NCBI GenBank assembly: GCA_023139225.1
Contig: JAGLNZ010000310.1
Span: 1-20,923, forward strand
Length of the DNA stretch: 20,923 bases
Reading direction: 5' to 3'
Source: Desulfobacula sp.
GTDB taxonomy: Bacteria; Desulfobacterota; Desulfobacteria; Desulfobacterales; Desulfobacteraceae
Shown here: positions 9,612 through 16,703 of the stretch, one piece after another
How the letters are laid out: each line of letters begins with the position of its first letter
Position numbering within the stretch: position 1 is the stretch's first letter
Program-made: the position numbers and the translations under genes
The notes under the pieces: generated by a model
Seen by the model: the letters and a program-made list of their open reading frames with translations, nothing else
Told to the model about the DNA's origin: nothing
Databases searched by the model: none

Positions 9612-10845
9612 AAACAATTCCCTCCTTTGAAAAAACACCAATCTGTTCTTTTGTATAATTTAAATCCTCTAATATCTGAGCAGTATGCTCACCAAATTTT
9701 GGAGCAGGAAAACCAAATCTCCAGTCCAGATCACCAAATTCATAAGGGGCACCCGGATAGGTTATTTGTCCGCCAAGGTTTTCATGTTCAATGGTCTGCC
9801 AGAAATTTCTATGCTTTAACTGGGGATTTTCAAGAAGATCCTTGCCATTGCTCACAGGAGACAGGGCAATTCGATTGGCCTGACCTTTTTCATACAAGGT
9901 CATTTTATCATGCTGCATGGTAAACCGATGAAAAATCCTGCAAAAGGTTTCATAGCCTTCATCGGATCGTCGATAGGACGGTTCAATCCATTTAGAATCT
10001 TCAAACACTTCCCATTCTTCCACGTTCTCATCTTTCATCCACTTTACAAACGGGTCCCACATAATCTTATTTTTGCCCATGATGGCGACAATGGCCAGAT
10101 AACCGTCTTTGCAGGGATGAACTGTGGCTGAACCCGCTTCTTTTCCCCTTCCCCGACGGATAGTACCTTCAAGATCCCAGTATTGTGCTGAATTTTCAAG
10201 TGCCATGCCAACCGATTCCATGGCGGACACATCAACGAACTGACCTTTTCCGGTTCTCTTGGCATATAACAAAGCAATTGAACTGCCGACGGCTGCATAG
10301 GATTCAGCCATCCTGTACGACTGGTTATCGCATGCTCTCACAGGTTTTTCATTGTCAATACCGGCAAGGTATAAAAATCCGCCCATGGCGGAACAGGTCA
10401 GGTCTGACCCGGGATAATCCTTGTAAGGCCCCACACTGCCATAAGGTGTAATTGAAGTTTGAACAAGCCTTGGATTGATTTCTTTAAGCCGATCATAGGA
10501 GAGACCCAGATCATCCAGATACCCCGGAATACAGCTCTCCATAAAGATATCAACATTGGCGATCAGTTTATAAAAAATATTTTGTCCCTCTTCTCTTTGC
10601 AGATCCACAACCAGGCTTTTTTTATTACCATTATAATAAAGGAATTGAAGGCTGGCTTCAATATTGTCTTTTTCGCCTTTATAAAAAGGTCCTTTTTTTC
10701 GTAAAGGATCACCGGTTATGGGTTCAAGATGAATAACATCCGCACCCAGCCCGGCATACAATTTTGAAGCATAGGGGCCCAGCTCCCCTGTGAAATCGAG
10801 TACCTTCACATCAGACAGGGATCTATTATTAAGTTCACCTTCCAT
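9604..10845 (-). CDS. bbsE: Succinyl-CoA:(R)-benzylsuccinate CoA-transferase, BbsE subunit
   Basis: Class III CoA-transferase homologue, 413 aa, and the heteromeric partner of BbsF. The fold markers are there ([43 protein letters not shown]), but counted back from the shared TGxGQ motif, the place of the BbsF catalytic aspartate is held by S176 (context [12 protein letters not shown]); D173 is three residues away. So this subunit probably does not form the acyl-enzyme and would be structural or substrate-binding, as expected for a diverged alpha/beta pair. That reading is from an ungapped alignment by eye. TAGGAGG precedes the ATG. It follows bbsD by 99 bp and overlaps bbsF by 8 bp, pointing to coupled translation of the two subunits. 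Confidence 0.93.
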   Translation of the reverse strand: MEGELNNRSLSDVKVLDFTGELGPYASKLYAGLGADVIHLEPITGDPLRKKGPFYKGEKDNIEASLQFLYYNGNKKSLVVDLQREEGQNIFYKLIANVDIFMESCIPGYLDDLGLSYDRLKEINPRLVQTSITPYGSVGPYKDYPGSDLTCSAMGGFLYLAGIDNEKPVRACDNQSYRMAESYAAVGSSIALLYAKRTGKGQFVDVSAMESVGMALENSAQYWDLEGTIRRGRGKEAGSATVHPCKDGYLAIVAIMGKNKIMWDPFVKWMKDENVEEWEVFEDSKWIEPSYRRSDEGYETFCRIFHRFTMQHDKMTLYEKGQANRIALSPVSNGKDLLENPQLKHRNFWQTIEHENLGGQITYPGAPYEFGDLDWRFGFPAPKFGEHTAQILEDLNYTKEQIGVFSKEGIVYV

Positions 10846-10944
10846 TGCTTTTACCTCCTAATCTTTCTTTAATTATAATATTTAATAAAACCAAATACGG
10901 GATCTGCTGTTCTCATGTCCTTCCAATTTTGTGCCCGGTTTTTA

Positions 10945-11691
10945 TCACCCGGAAAATAAACTTCGTCCCCCACATACATACAATACCTGGCCTGTTACAT
11001 AACCTGTATCATCATCTGCAAGATAGAGCACGGTATTTGCGATATCATCCCCTTCTCCGATGCTGCCGGAAGGCTGCTTTTTCTCCAGAAAATTTCTGGT
11101 CTTTTCTGGAAGCTCATACCACAATGGGGTCAGGATAAGGCCGGGTGCGATACAATTTGAGGTTATCCCCTTTCGACCCAGCTCCAGGGCAAGGGTTCTT
11201 GTCAAACCGACAAGGCCTGCTTTTGCTGATGAATAAGGCGCCTGTCCCGGCCCGCCAAGCCATGCACGGGATGCAATATTAATGATACGGCCCCGGTTCT
11301 GTTCAACCATGTGACCATGAACTGCCTGGCTGCAAAGGAACGGCCCCTTAAGATTTACATTATGAGTGATATCCCAGTCCTGTTCAGACAATTTTCTTAA
11401 AGCGCCCCCTCTTTCCATGCCGGCATTATTTACAAGGATATCAACAGAACCGAATGCGTCTATGGTATCACTCACCATGGACTCAACCGCAGCTTTGTTT
11501 GAAATATCCGCTACAATACCGATGGCATCGTATCCTTCATCCCGCAGTTGTGTGGCTGTTTGATGGACTTTATCTTCGGCAATATCATTTATGACTACTT
11601 TGGCACCATTTTTTGCCAGCATAAATGCGGTATCTTTGCCCATCCCGCTTGCAGAACCTGTAATAATTGCCACTCTGTTTTTAATTCCCAT
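10945..11691 (-). CDS. bbsD: 2-(alpha-hydroxybenzyl)succinyl-CoA dehydrogenase, active SDR subunit BbsD
   Basis: Classical short-chain dehydrogenase, 248 aa. All motifs are intact: TGSASGMG at 11-18, D36 after the second beta strand (favours NAD over NADP), NNAG at 88-91, S141, and YSSAK with Y153 and K157. It would oxidise the hydroxyl of 2-(alpha-hydroxybenzyl)succinyl-CoA to the benzoylsuccinyl-CoA ketone, as a complex with BbsC encoded 39 bp upstream. GGAGG precedes the ATG. The bbsC/bbsD labels follow gene order and the state of their motifs; the family call is sure. Confidence 0.93.
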   Translation of the reverse strand: MGIKNRVAIITGSASGMGKDTAFMLAKNGAKVVINDIAEDKVHQTATQLRDEGYDAIGIVADISNKAAVESMVSDTIDAFGSVDILVNNAGMERGGALRKLSEQDWDITHNVNLKGPFLCSQAVHGHMVEQNRGRIINIASRAWLGGPGQAPYSSAKAGLVGLTRTLALELGRKGITSNCIAPGLILTPLWYELPEKTRNFLEKKQPSGSIGEGDDIANTVLYLADDDTGYVTGQVLYVCGGRSLFSG

Positions 11692-11730
11692 TCTTTACCT
11701 CCGAAAATCGTTTTTAATTATAACAGGATT

Positions 11731-12480
11731 TTAAATCGACATGGAAAAATACAGACTTTTCCCGCCGCATACAAAAAATGTCTGGCCTGTGATAAATTTG
11801 GATGTATCAGCAGCAAAAAAGGATACGGCACCGGCTACGTCATCCGGGGTCCCTAATTTTTTCACCGGTATTTTGGCTGCAAGCTTTTCCACCTGCTCTT
11901 CAGACATTTTTGATGAATGTATGTCCCCTTTGACAATCCAGTTTACCGTAATATGATCCTTTGCCGTTTCAAGGGCCAAAGATCTTGTAAATCCCAGCAT
12001 TGATGATTTTGCAGCACTGTATATAGAGGTATGAGGCAACCCGAGATACTCAACGCTTCCAATATTGATGATCCTGCCATGGCTTTGTTTTCGCATGATC
12101 GGAATCACTTCCCTGGATAAAAAGTAGGCCGGGTCCATATTATTTTTCGCGCCCTGATACCAGTTTTGAGCCTTGGTATTCACAATCTCATTTTTAACTA
12201 TCATGTCTGAATTATTAACCAGGATATCGATCCTGCCATATTTCTCCATGATACTTGCAATGGCCTGTTTGGCCCCGGTACAGTCTGCAGGATCAGAGGT
12301 GACGCCGTATGCCTCAATACCGTTCTCTTTAAGCTTTGATACCATGTGAGACGTATTTTTACCGTTAATATCCAGAACAGCAAGCTTTGCCCCCTTTGAT
12401 GCCATCATCAATGCGATGGCATATCCGATTTCATCCCCAACAGATTCAATCAGCACAACTCTGTCTTTAAAGGTTTCCAT
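11731..12480 (-). CDS. bbsC: 2-(alpha-hydroxybenzyl)succinyl-CoA dehydrogenase, non-catalytic-type SDR subunit BbsC
   Basis: Short-chain dehydrogenase fold, 249 aa, but the nucleotide site is degraded: where BbsD has TGSASGMG this protein has ESVGDEIG (residues 12-19), losing the Thr and two of the three glycines, and NNAG has become NNSD (89-92). S142, Y154 and K158 (YSAAK) remain. This suggests it does not bind NAD normally and acts as a partner to BbsD. That fits what is known of the BbsCD complex in other toluene degraders, as far as I recall. AAGGAG lies before the ATG. It follows bbsB by 57 bp. Confidence 0.92.
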   Translation of the reverse strand: METFKDRVVLIESVGDEIGYAIALMMASKGAKLAVLDINGKNTSHMVSKLKENGIEAYGVTSDPADCTGAKQAIASIMEKYGRIDILVNNSDMIVKNEIVNTKAQNWYQGAKNNMDPAYFLSREVIPIMRKQSHGRIINIGSVEYLGLPHTSIYSAAKSSMLGFTRSLALETAKDHITVNWIVKGDIHSSKMSEEQVEKLAAKIPVKKLGTPDDVAGAVSFFAADTSKFITGQTFFVCGGKSLYFSMSI

Positions 12481-12537
12481 TTTTAAAATCTCCTTTTTTA
12501 TATAAAAAATTCAATTTAAAGATTTTTAAGCGCTGTC

Positions 12538-13707
12538 TTACCAGTCACTTGTAAGCATGTGCATTGTACATGCCGCATGTTCTGTTCCCGACAATCCTCC
12601 GCCCGTGACATGGGACATGGCAACCTGTGGAATCGGTTCCACCTGATACCCGTTGCACTCTCCCCTGAGCTGTTTAACATTTGCCGCTACCTGGGCTGCA
12701 CCCGAGGCTCCAATGGGATGGCCATAGGACAACATCCCCCCCCTGGGGCTGACCACACATTTTCCACCGTAAGTTGCCTGGCCGTCTCTTAAAAACTGCA
12801 GGCCTTCACCTTTTCTACACAATTGCATACACTCATAGTAAAGTAATTCAGCAATGGTAAAGGCATCATGCAGCTCCAGAATATCAACTTCTTCCGGTCC
12901 GATACCGGATTCCTCGTAGAGCATGGAAGAGGTCATTTCCGTAATATCATCCCCTGTAATATCCCTTGGCTTGTTATGATAAGGGCCGGATGTCACGACA
13001 GATCCTCTCACCTTAACCGGTTTTTCAATCTTAAGTTTTCGTATCATTTCTTCGGAACAGACAACAACGGCTCCTGCCCCATCGACAACGCCGCAGCACT
13101 GGTGCAGGGTTAAAGGATAGGCAATCATTCTTGAATTAATAATCTCGTCAATACTATAATCCCCCTTAAACGATGCATGGGGATTGTGTGTTGCATGCCT
13201 TCTGTTTTTCTGCGTAATCAATGCCAGATCTTCAATGGTTGCTCCTGTCTCATGCATATATCTTGTGGCCCGCATGGCATATTTCCCTGTCATCACTCCG
13301 CCATGGACCGCTTCAATATCGTTCATGGCAGGCATGAATGCCGTACCGCTCTTTCTTCTTAAGGTATGATTTTCCGCCCCCACGCCCATGGATAATTCCG
13401 TGAGCCCGCATGCCACATCTTTTATGGCAAGATGAACCGCCATGGCACCGGCTGAACATGCGCTCTCCACATTGATTATGGGGGCTTTCCCGCAGATACC
13501 GATGTCTTTAAAAATTGTCTGGCCCGTAACAATACCATTATGGGCATTTCCCACATATGCACTTTCAATCAGTCCGGGCTTGTCAATATTGGAGGATTTA
13601 ATCGCCTGGAAAGCGGCCAGTCGCCCCAGTTCATCATAATCCATTTTATGCTTGCCAAAAACAGTCTCTCCCACTCCGGCTATATATACATCGCGTTGTA
13701 ATTTCAT
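12538..13707 (-). CDS. bbsB: Benzoylsuccinyl-CoA thiolase, thiolase-fold subunit BbsB
   Basis: SCP2/SCPx-type thiolase, 389 aa. Seen: nucleophile C84 in [17 protein letters not shown] with H280, GHPIGASG with H330, and SHVTGGG with H366, the His-containing C-terminal loop usual in this thiolase branch in place of the CxG of degradative thiolases. It performs the last step of the toluene beta-oxidation path, cleaving benzoylsuccinyl-CoA with CoA to benzoyl-CoA and succinyl-CoA; the succinyl-CoA feeds BbsEF. It needs the small zinc subunit BbsA, encoded 9 bp upstream. AGGAG lies before the ATG. Confidence 0.94.
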   Translation of the reverse strand: MKLQRDVYIAGVGETVFGKHKMDYDELGRLAAFQAIKSSNIDKPGLIESAYVGNAHNGIVTGQTIFKDIGICGKAPIINVESACSAGAMAVHLAIKDVACGLTELSMGVGAENHTLRRKSGTAFMPAMNDIEAVHGGVMTGKYAMRATRYMHETGATIEDLALITQKNRRHATHNPHASFKGDYSIDEIINSRMIAYPLTLHQCCGVVDGAGAVVVCSEEMIRKLKIEKPVKVRGSVVTSGPYHNKPRDITGDDITEMTSSMLYEESGIGPEEVDILELHDAFTIAELLYYECMQLCRKGEGLQFLRDGQATYGGKCVVSPRGGMLSYGHPIGASGAAQVAANVKQLRGECNGYQVEPIPQVAMSHVTGGGLSGTEHAACTMHMLTSDW

Positions 13708-13716
13708 ATGCTTCTC

Positions 13717-14145
13717 CTAAGCTTTCTGGAACATATAACTGATGATCTCAAGACCATCTGCATTCTTTCTGATCGGGCCTGTTGTCAGTTCAACTTCTTC
13801 GTCACATTTGAATGTATCCACATCCCCTTTTAACATGGCAAAAATCCTGATATCTTCAGGCAGATCAATATATCCGCAGATATAAGGTGTTTCCAAACCC
13901 GGCTGTCCGATATAAAGATCAGAAAAACTATAAAGAATTCCCTTTCTCGACAAGGGTACAACATCGAATTTCTCTCCCCAGCATGTGGGACAGGGGCTTA
14001 ATTTTGGAAAATCAAGTTGACCGCATTTTTTGCATTTATAACCCTTAAGGTAAGGCAATCCTTTTTCAGGAACCTCCAGCAGATCCGGATGATAGAATGT
14101 AATATCCGGCTCTTTCTCTTTTTTGATTTTCTTTTTTTCAGCCAT
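13717..14145 (-). CDS. bbsA: Benzoylsuccinyl-CoA thiolase, zinc-finger/OB-fold subunit BbsA
   Basis: Small DUF35-type protein, 142 aa. After a lysine-rich N-terminus come the zinc ribbon (C38/C41 in CKKCG and C52/C55 in CPTC) and an OB-fold stretch with the family pattern GILYSFSDLYIG and ICGYIDLPEDIRIFAML. DUF35 proteins pair with SCP2-like thiolases and here pair with BbsB. AAAGGAG is correctly spaced before the ATG. This is the first gene of the minus-strand train; a promoter-like element lies about 130 bp upstream (14273-14310). No other function is suggested by the sequence. Confidence 0.94.
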   Translation of the reverse strand: MAEKKKIKKEKEPDITFYHPDLLEVPEKGLPYLKGYKCKKCGQLDFPKLSPCPTCWGEKFDVVPLSRKGILYSFSDLYIGQPGLETPYICGYIDLPEDIRIFAMLKGDVDTFKCDEEVELTTGPIRKNADGLEIISYMFQKA

Positions 14146-14165
14146 ATGATCTCCTTTTAAATACT

Positions 14166-14180
14166 TTGAACAAAAATCAA
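14166..14180. promoter_or_regulatory. Candidate operator half-site pair in bbs leader
   Basis: TTGAACAAAAATCAA fits the pattern TTGA-N7-TCAA seen at the bbs, bss and regulator promoters. It lies in the untranslated leader, 20 bp before bbsA. The region is AT-rich, so a chance match is possible; it is weaker than the copies at the promoters. Confidence 0.35.
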
Positions 14181-14272
14181 TTATTTGATTTCTTGCATCA
14201 TATTGATTTGTTTCATTATTTTAGACATATTCGGCAATTACCTATCTGAAAGATACTTTAATTAATTCATTA

Positions 14273-14310
14273 TTGAGGAATATTCAAGCATATGATTTTG
14301 GGGCTGTCAA
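14273..14310 (-). promoter_or_regulatory. bbs operon promoter with overlapping operator
   Basis: On the reverse strand TTGACA (14310-14305), a 17-bp spacer and TTGAAT (14287-14282) form a sigma70-like promoter. The -10 box is also the left half of TTGAATATTCCTCAA (14287-14273). The bss promoter has the same boxes, the same spacing, and an element identical at 13 of 15 positions, while the two spacers are barely alike. The predicted start leaves a leader of about 130 nt before bbsA. A repressor on this site would cover the -10 box and the start of transcription. Confidence 0.7.
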
Positions 14311-14321
14311 GTGTTTTTGAG

Positions 14322-14352
14322 AAATATTTATTAATTTTTTTAATAAATATTT
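14322..14352. repeat. Perfect 13-bp AT-only palindrome upstream of bbs promoter
   Basis: AAATATTTATTAA and TTAATAAATATTT are exact inverted repeats around five T. It ends 12 bp upstream of the bbs -35 box. It could act as an UP-like element, a binding site for a DNA-bending protein, or a weak barrier to read-through from the regulator gene. No function can be chosen from sequence. Confidence 0.6.
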
Positions 14353-14483
14353 GTGTCAGAACTGCCTTGAACTTTTCTAACTATCTGTTTTTCAATAATT
14401 TTTTAAGTATAGGATGACGTAAAATAAAAAATATGCCTTATCATGAATTCATTCAAGAATAAAAAATTATAGAATTTGAATGG

Positions 14484-14498
14484 TTGAATCTTAATCAA
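14484..14498. promoter_or_regulatory. Upstream candidate operator in bbs intergenic region
   Basis: TTGAATCTTAATCAA has the layout TTGAAT-N3-AATCAA, close to the dyad on the regulator promoter. It lies inside a wider dyad (14478-14504: GAATGGTTGA ... TCAACTATTC, 9 of 10 positions matched). It is about 200 bp upstream of the bbs promoter, so it might be an auxiliary site for looping; that is inference. Confidence 0.4.
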
Positions 14499-14566
14499 CT
14501 ATTCTATTTTCTGCTTAATATTTAATTAGGAGGATAAATTAAATACAGAATTGATCTGAAAATTGT

Positions 14567-14585
14567 TTATCTGTTGTTCAGATAA
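14567..14585 (-). terminator. Possible weak terminator after the double-TetR gene
   Basis: TTATCTG and CAGATAA form a perfect 7-bp stem with a 5-nt loop, starting 6 bases after the stop codon of the regulator gene on its own strand. Only four T follow at a short distance (ACAATTTTC), so termination would be weak. The rest of 14146-14591 is an AT-rich regulatory stretch with no gene. Confidence 0.4.
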
Positions 14586-14591
14586 TGGCAC

Positions 14592-15842
14592 TTAGATATT
14601 TTCAAAAACATTTTCAACTTTCCGGGTGACTGCCCGGCATAAAAGAGTGGTTACCTCGGACAATTCCGACATCATTTCAAGCGGGGTTACCCGCTTTAAG
14701 ATAAACCACCGAATGGCCAGATGTGAAAAGCTGCCTAAAAACAAGTTCCTGAAGACCCTGTTATTAAGATCAGAACGAAACATACCAGATTCCTTGCCTT
14801 CATTTAATATTTCATAAAGCATCTCATTTGTATTTAAAAAAGAGATGAAAGCCTCGGTAGTATAAAATTGTTTATTCAACTTTATATCACACAAAAAAAT
14901 GGTTAAAAATTCGCTGTCCGATGAAAAAATTTGAAAATACTCGCCTATAAAACACCGGAGCTTCTCCAAAGGATTTTTCGGCTCAAACACCCGCTTAAGC
15001 CTGCCCTGATAAATTCTAAACTTATCCTTTGGTATGGAATACAATAGGTCTTGTTTATTTTTAAAATACTCATATATTGTACCTTCGGCAACACCGGCCT
15101 TTTCAGCTATCTCAAGCATTGTCGCCTTTCTATGCCCCTTTTGGGCAAAAATAGAAACTGCGGCTTCAAGAACCCTTGTTGCCTTATCAGGCTTTACACC
15201 CGCACCCACTTCTGCTGCATCCGGGTTTACATTTGCGGCCGACTCATCGGATTCAACACCTATCATTGCCATTATCAATGACATTATAGACTCAAAATCC
15301 GGCAAAGTTTCATCAATTTCCATATATGCCAGGCAGCTTAATGATTCTTCATCTAAAAACCCGAAGATCATATCCCTTATAATACCGATATTAAGATCAT
15401 TCCGGAAATATTTTTCCTTTACACCTTTTTTTAAAATAGCCAGCATTAAACCGGCATATTTTTGAAGTGCCTTATATCCGGCATGATTATAAAAGTTTTT
15501 ATTTGAACGGCATTCAAACAGCAGGTTCTTCATTTTCCTGGCATCCCCGGAACTAAAATCATTCTGATAAAGATGAAACCAAACCATCTTGCCCAGGTGG
15601 GACACCGGCCCCATAAGCCCTTTAAAATGAAACAAAAGCTCTTTATGGGATTTTTCCATCAGCTCTTCAACGGTGTAAAAAAGCAGATCCTCTTTGTTCT
15701 CAAAATAATGATATATTATCGAATCTACAACCTTTGCCTTTTTTGCTATTTCAGAGATAGTTGAATTTGCAAGACCTTTTTGCGCAAATACGTCCTGAGC
15801 AGCTCCCAGTATGGCTTGTTTTTTCCCATTGTTATTACCCAT
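14592..15842 (-). CDS. Tandem double-TetR transcriptional regulator
   Basis: Protein of 416 aa, about twice the usual TetR length, holding two complete units. The first DNA-binding domain is at about 8-60 (ILGAAQDVFAQKG ... IIYHYFENKEDLL) followed by a helical ligand domain to about 196. A linker rich in Ala/Asp/Pro/Gly (about 197-219) leads to the second DNA-binding domain at about 220-268 (VLEAAVSIFAQKG ... TIYEYFKNKQDLL) and a second ligand domain to the end. Both halves share FAQKG, IYxYFxNKxDLL and a motif like FRxDLN in the ligand domain, so an internal duplication is likely. TetR proteins normally work as dimers; this chain could form a dimer within itself. GGAGAA precedes the ATG. It sits between bbs and bss and its own promoter carries operator-like sites, so it is the likely local regulator, possibly released by a pathway CoA ester or toluene product (inference). 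Confidence 0.92.
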   Translation of the reverse strand: MGNNNGKKQAILGAAQDVFAQKGLANSTISEIAKKAKVVDSIIYHYFENKEDLLFYTVEELMEKSHKELLFHFKGLMGPVSHLGKMVWFHLYQNDFSSGDARKMKNLLFECRSNKNFYNHAGYKALQKYAGLMLAILKKGVKEKYFRNDLNIGIIRDMIFGFLDEESLSCLAYMEIDETLPDFESIMSLIMAMIGVESDESAANVNPDAAEVGAGVKPDKATRVLEAAVSIFAQKGHRKATMLEIAEKAGVAEGTIYEYFKNKQDLLYSIPKDKFRIYQGRLKRVFEPKNPLEKLRCFIGEYFQIFSSDSEFLTIFLCDIKLNKQFYTTEAFISFLNTNEMLYEILNEGKESGMFRSDLNNRVFRNLFLGSFSHLAIRWFILKRVTPLEMMSELSEVTTLLCRAVTRKVENVFENI

Positions 15843-15929
15843 TCAGCTATTTTCTCCTGATTTTTTACCGTCACTCATGCGTAACTGTCTTTTTATAATT
15901 TTAAATATTTTATATCAATACTTATAGTG

Positions 15930-15958
15930 ATCATACAGATTTTTTGAATTTGATTCAA
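15930..15958 (-). promoter_or_regulatory. Promoter of the double-TetR gene, with operator on the -35 box
   Basis: On the reverse strand TTGAAT (15958-15953), 17 bp, then TATGAT (15935-15930) preceded by TG form a sigma70-like promoter about 80 nt from the start codon. The perfect dyad TTGAAT-TTG-ATTCAA (15944-15958) covers the -35 box and part of the spacer, as expected for autorepression. Confidence 0.6.
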
Positions 15959-15969
15959 CAATTTTTTTT

Positions 15970-15984
15970 TTGAGTTCTATTCAA
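15970..15984. promoter_or_regulatory. Second operator-like site upstream of the double-TetR gene
   Basis: Read on the reverse strand this is TTGAATAGAACTCAA. It matches the bbs element at the seven left and five right positions, differing only in the central three bases, and the bss element nearly as well. It starts 26 bp from the dyad on the -35 box, about two and a half helical turns. Confidence 0.55.
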
Positions 15985-16146
15985 TTTCAATATATTCATA
16001 TCACCTTGTTCACAACCATTCAATAATTTTTAAAAAATTGATCTTACATACTGCATATCGGCTATAAATAGCAGTCATCCGGCGATTTCAACATAATATC
16101 CTCGGATGATTAATTATATTTTTTAAAAAAAAATCAAAAATAAAGC

Positions 16147-16184
16147 TTGACAAACCAAACTCGTATTGATTGAATATGCCTCAG
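16147..16184 (+). promoter_or_regulatory. bss operon promoter with overlapping operator
   Basis: TTGACA (16147-16152), a 17-bp spacer and TTGAAT (16170-16175) match the bbs promoter box for box. The -10 box opens TTGAATATGCCTCAG (16170-16184), identical to the bbs element at 13 of 15 positions. Predicted transcription starts near 16183, leaving a leader of about 255 nt before bssC. Confidence 0.7.
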
Positions 16185-16438
16185 TTACTGTTGAGCATAA
16201 ATTAAGAACCCTTGAATAATCGATTTTTGATATTTTAATGTTGTTACAATTTTGATGCGAAGAACCAGAAGATTTAGGATTACATTTTTGCAAATAGTAT
16301 TTATTATAGATAATATAGTAACCTGCCATGTTTATATAAAGACAGATAAGTCTTAAGAAGCATGACTGATACTGCAATCCGCCGAAGCGAGTTTTGCAAT
16401 ACGTTGTTTAATTAACAATCTAAAGCAAGGAGGATCAA
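16185..16438 (+). other. Long untranslated leader of the bss operon
   Basis: About 254 bp without a credible gene between the predicted promoter and bssC. It is AT-rich. I see only small dyads (TATTAT-AG-ATAATA near 16305-16320; AAGAC ... GTCTT near 16347-16362) and a weak operator-like TTGA-N7-TTAA at 16191-16205. No known riboswitch was recognised. An 84-codon reverse frame here has no coding character. Confidence 0.4.
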
Positions 16439-16618
16439 ATGTCAAAATGTGAAAAATGCGCTTTTTTCTTTCCAATTCCAGAAGGGGATATGGATTTTGA
16501 ACCAGGCAAGGGGGATTGCGTCAGACAACAGGAAGATACAAAGGGCAAATTCTGGCTGTCCAGACCGGTATTTGAAAACAGCGACGCCTGTGAGCATCAC
16601 AGAACCCAAATCAACTAG
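16439..16618 (+). CDS. bssC: Benzylsuccinate synthase, gamma subunit
   Basis: Small protein of 59 aa. Four cysteines, C4 and C7 (CEKC), C27 and C51, match the set that binds a [4Fe-4S] cluster in BssC. Other family marks are FFFPIPEG, GKGDCV and TKGKFWLSRPVFE. BssC is one of two small Fe-S subunits that bind the glycyl-radical subunit BssA. AAGGAGG is well placed before the ATG. It is the first gene of the plus-strand operon, 85 bp before bssA. The small subunits of related fumarate-adding enzymes look alike, so the substrate call rests on the neighbouring bbs genes. Confidence 0.93.
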   Translation: MSKCEKCAFFFPIPEGDMDFEPGKGDCVRQQEDTKGKFWLSRPVFENSDACEHHRTQIN

Positions 16619-16643
16619 TAATAAAGATAATTTGATTTGGGTT
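16603..16643 (+). repeat. Perfect 12-bp hairpin over the bssC stop codon
   Basis: AACCCAAATCAA (16603-16614) and TTGATTTGGGTT (16632-16643) are exact inverted repeats with a 17-nt loop containing the bssC stop. No T run follows directly, so it is more likely an mRNA processing or stabilising hairpin than a terminator. Confidence 0.6.
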
Positions 16644-16703
16644 ATACGAAGAATCTGACTTTTTAAACTAAAAAAATTTTGATGCCAAACAGGAGGAACT
16701 ACC

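Noticed and set aside
8802..9923. Plus-strand open frame of 373 codons
   Set aside because: It lies antisense to bbsF and bbsE, which have clear family motifs and ribosome sites; its translation shows no recognisable domain and has the His/Phe/Pro-rich look of an antisense shadow.
14529..14534. AGGAGG on the plus strand
   Set aside because: A good ribosome-binding sequence but no ATG or GTG at proper distance and no open frame after it; chance in purine-rich DNA.
14586..14600. TGGCAC-like half of a sigma54 promoter
   Set aside because: TGGCAC at 14586 is not followed by TGC at the required spacing and would point into the antisense of the regulator gene.
16123..16377. Reverse-strand 84-codon frame in the bss leader
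   Set aside because: Cys/Ile/Tyr-rich, no motif, no ribosome site, and it covers the bss promoter-like element; treated as non-coding.
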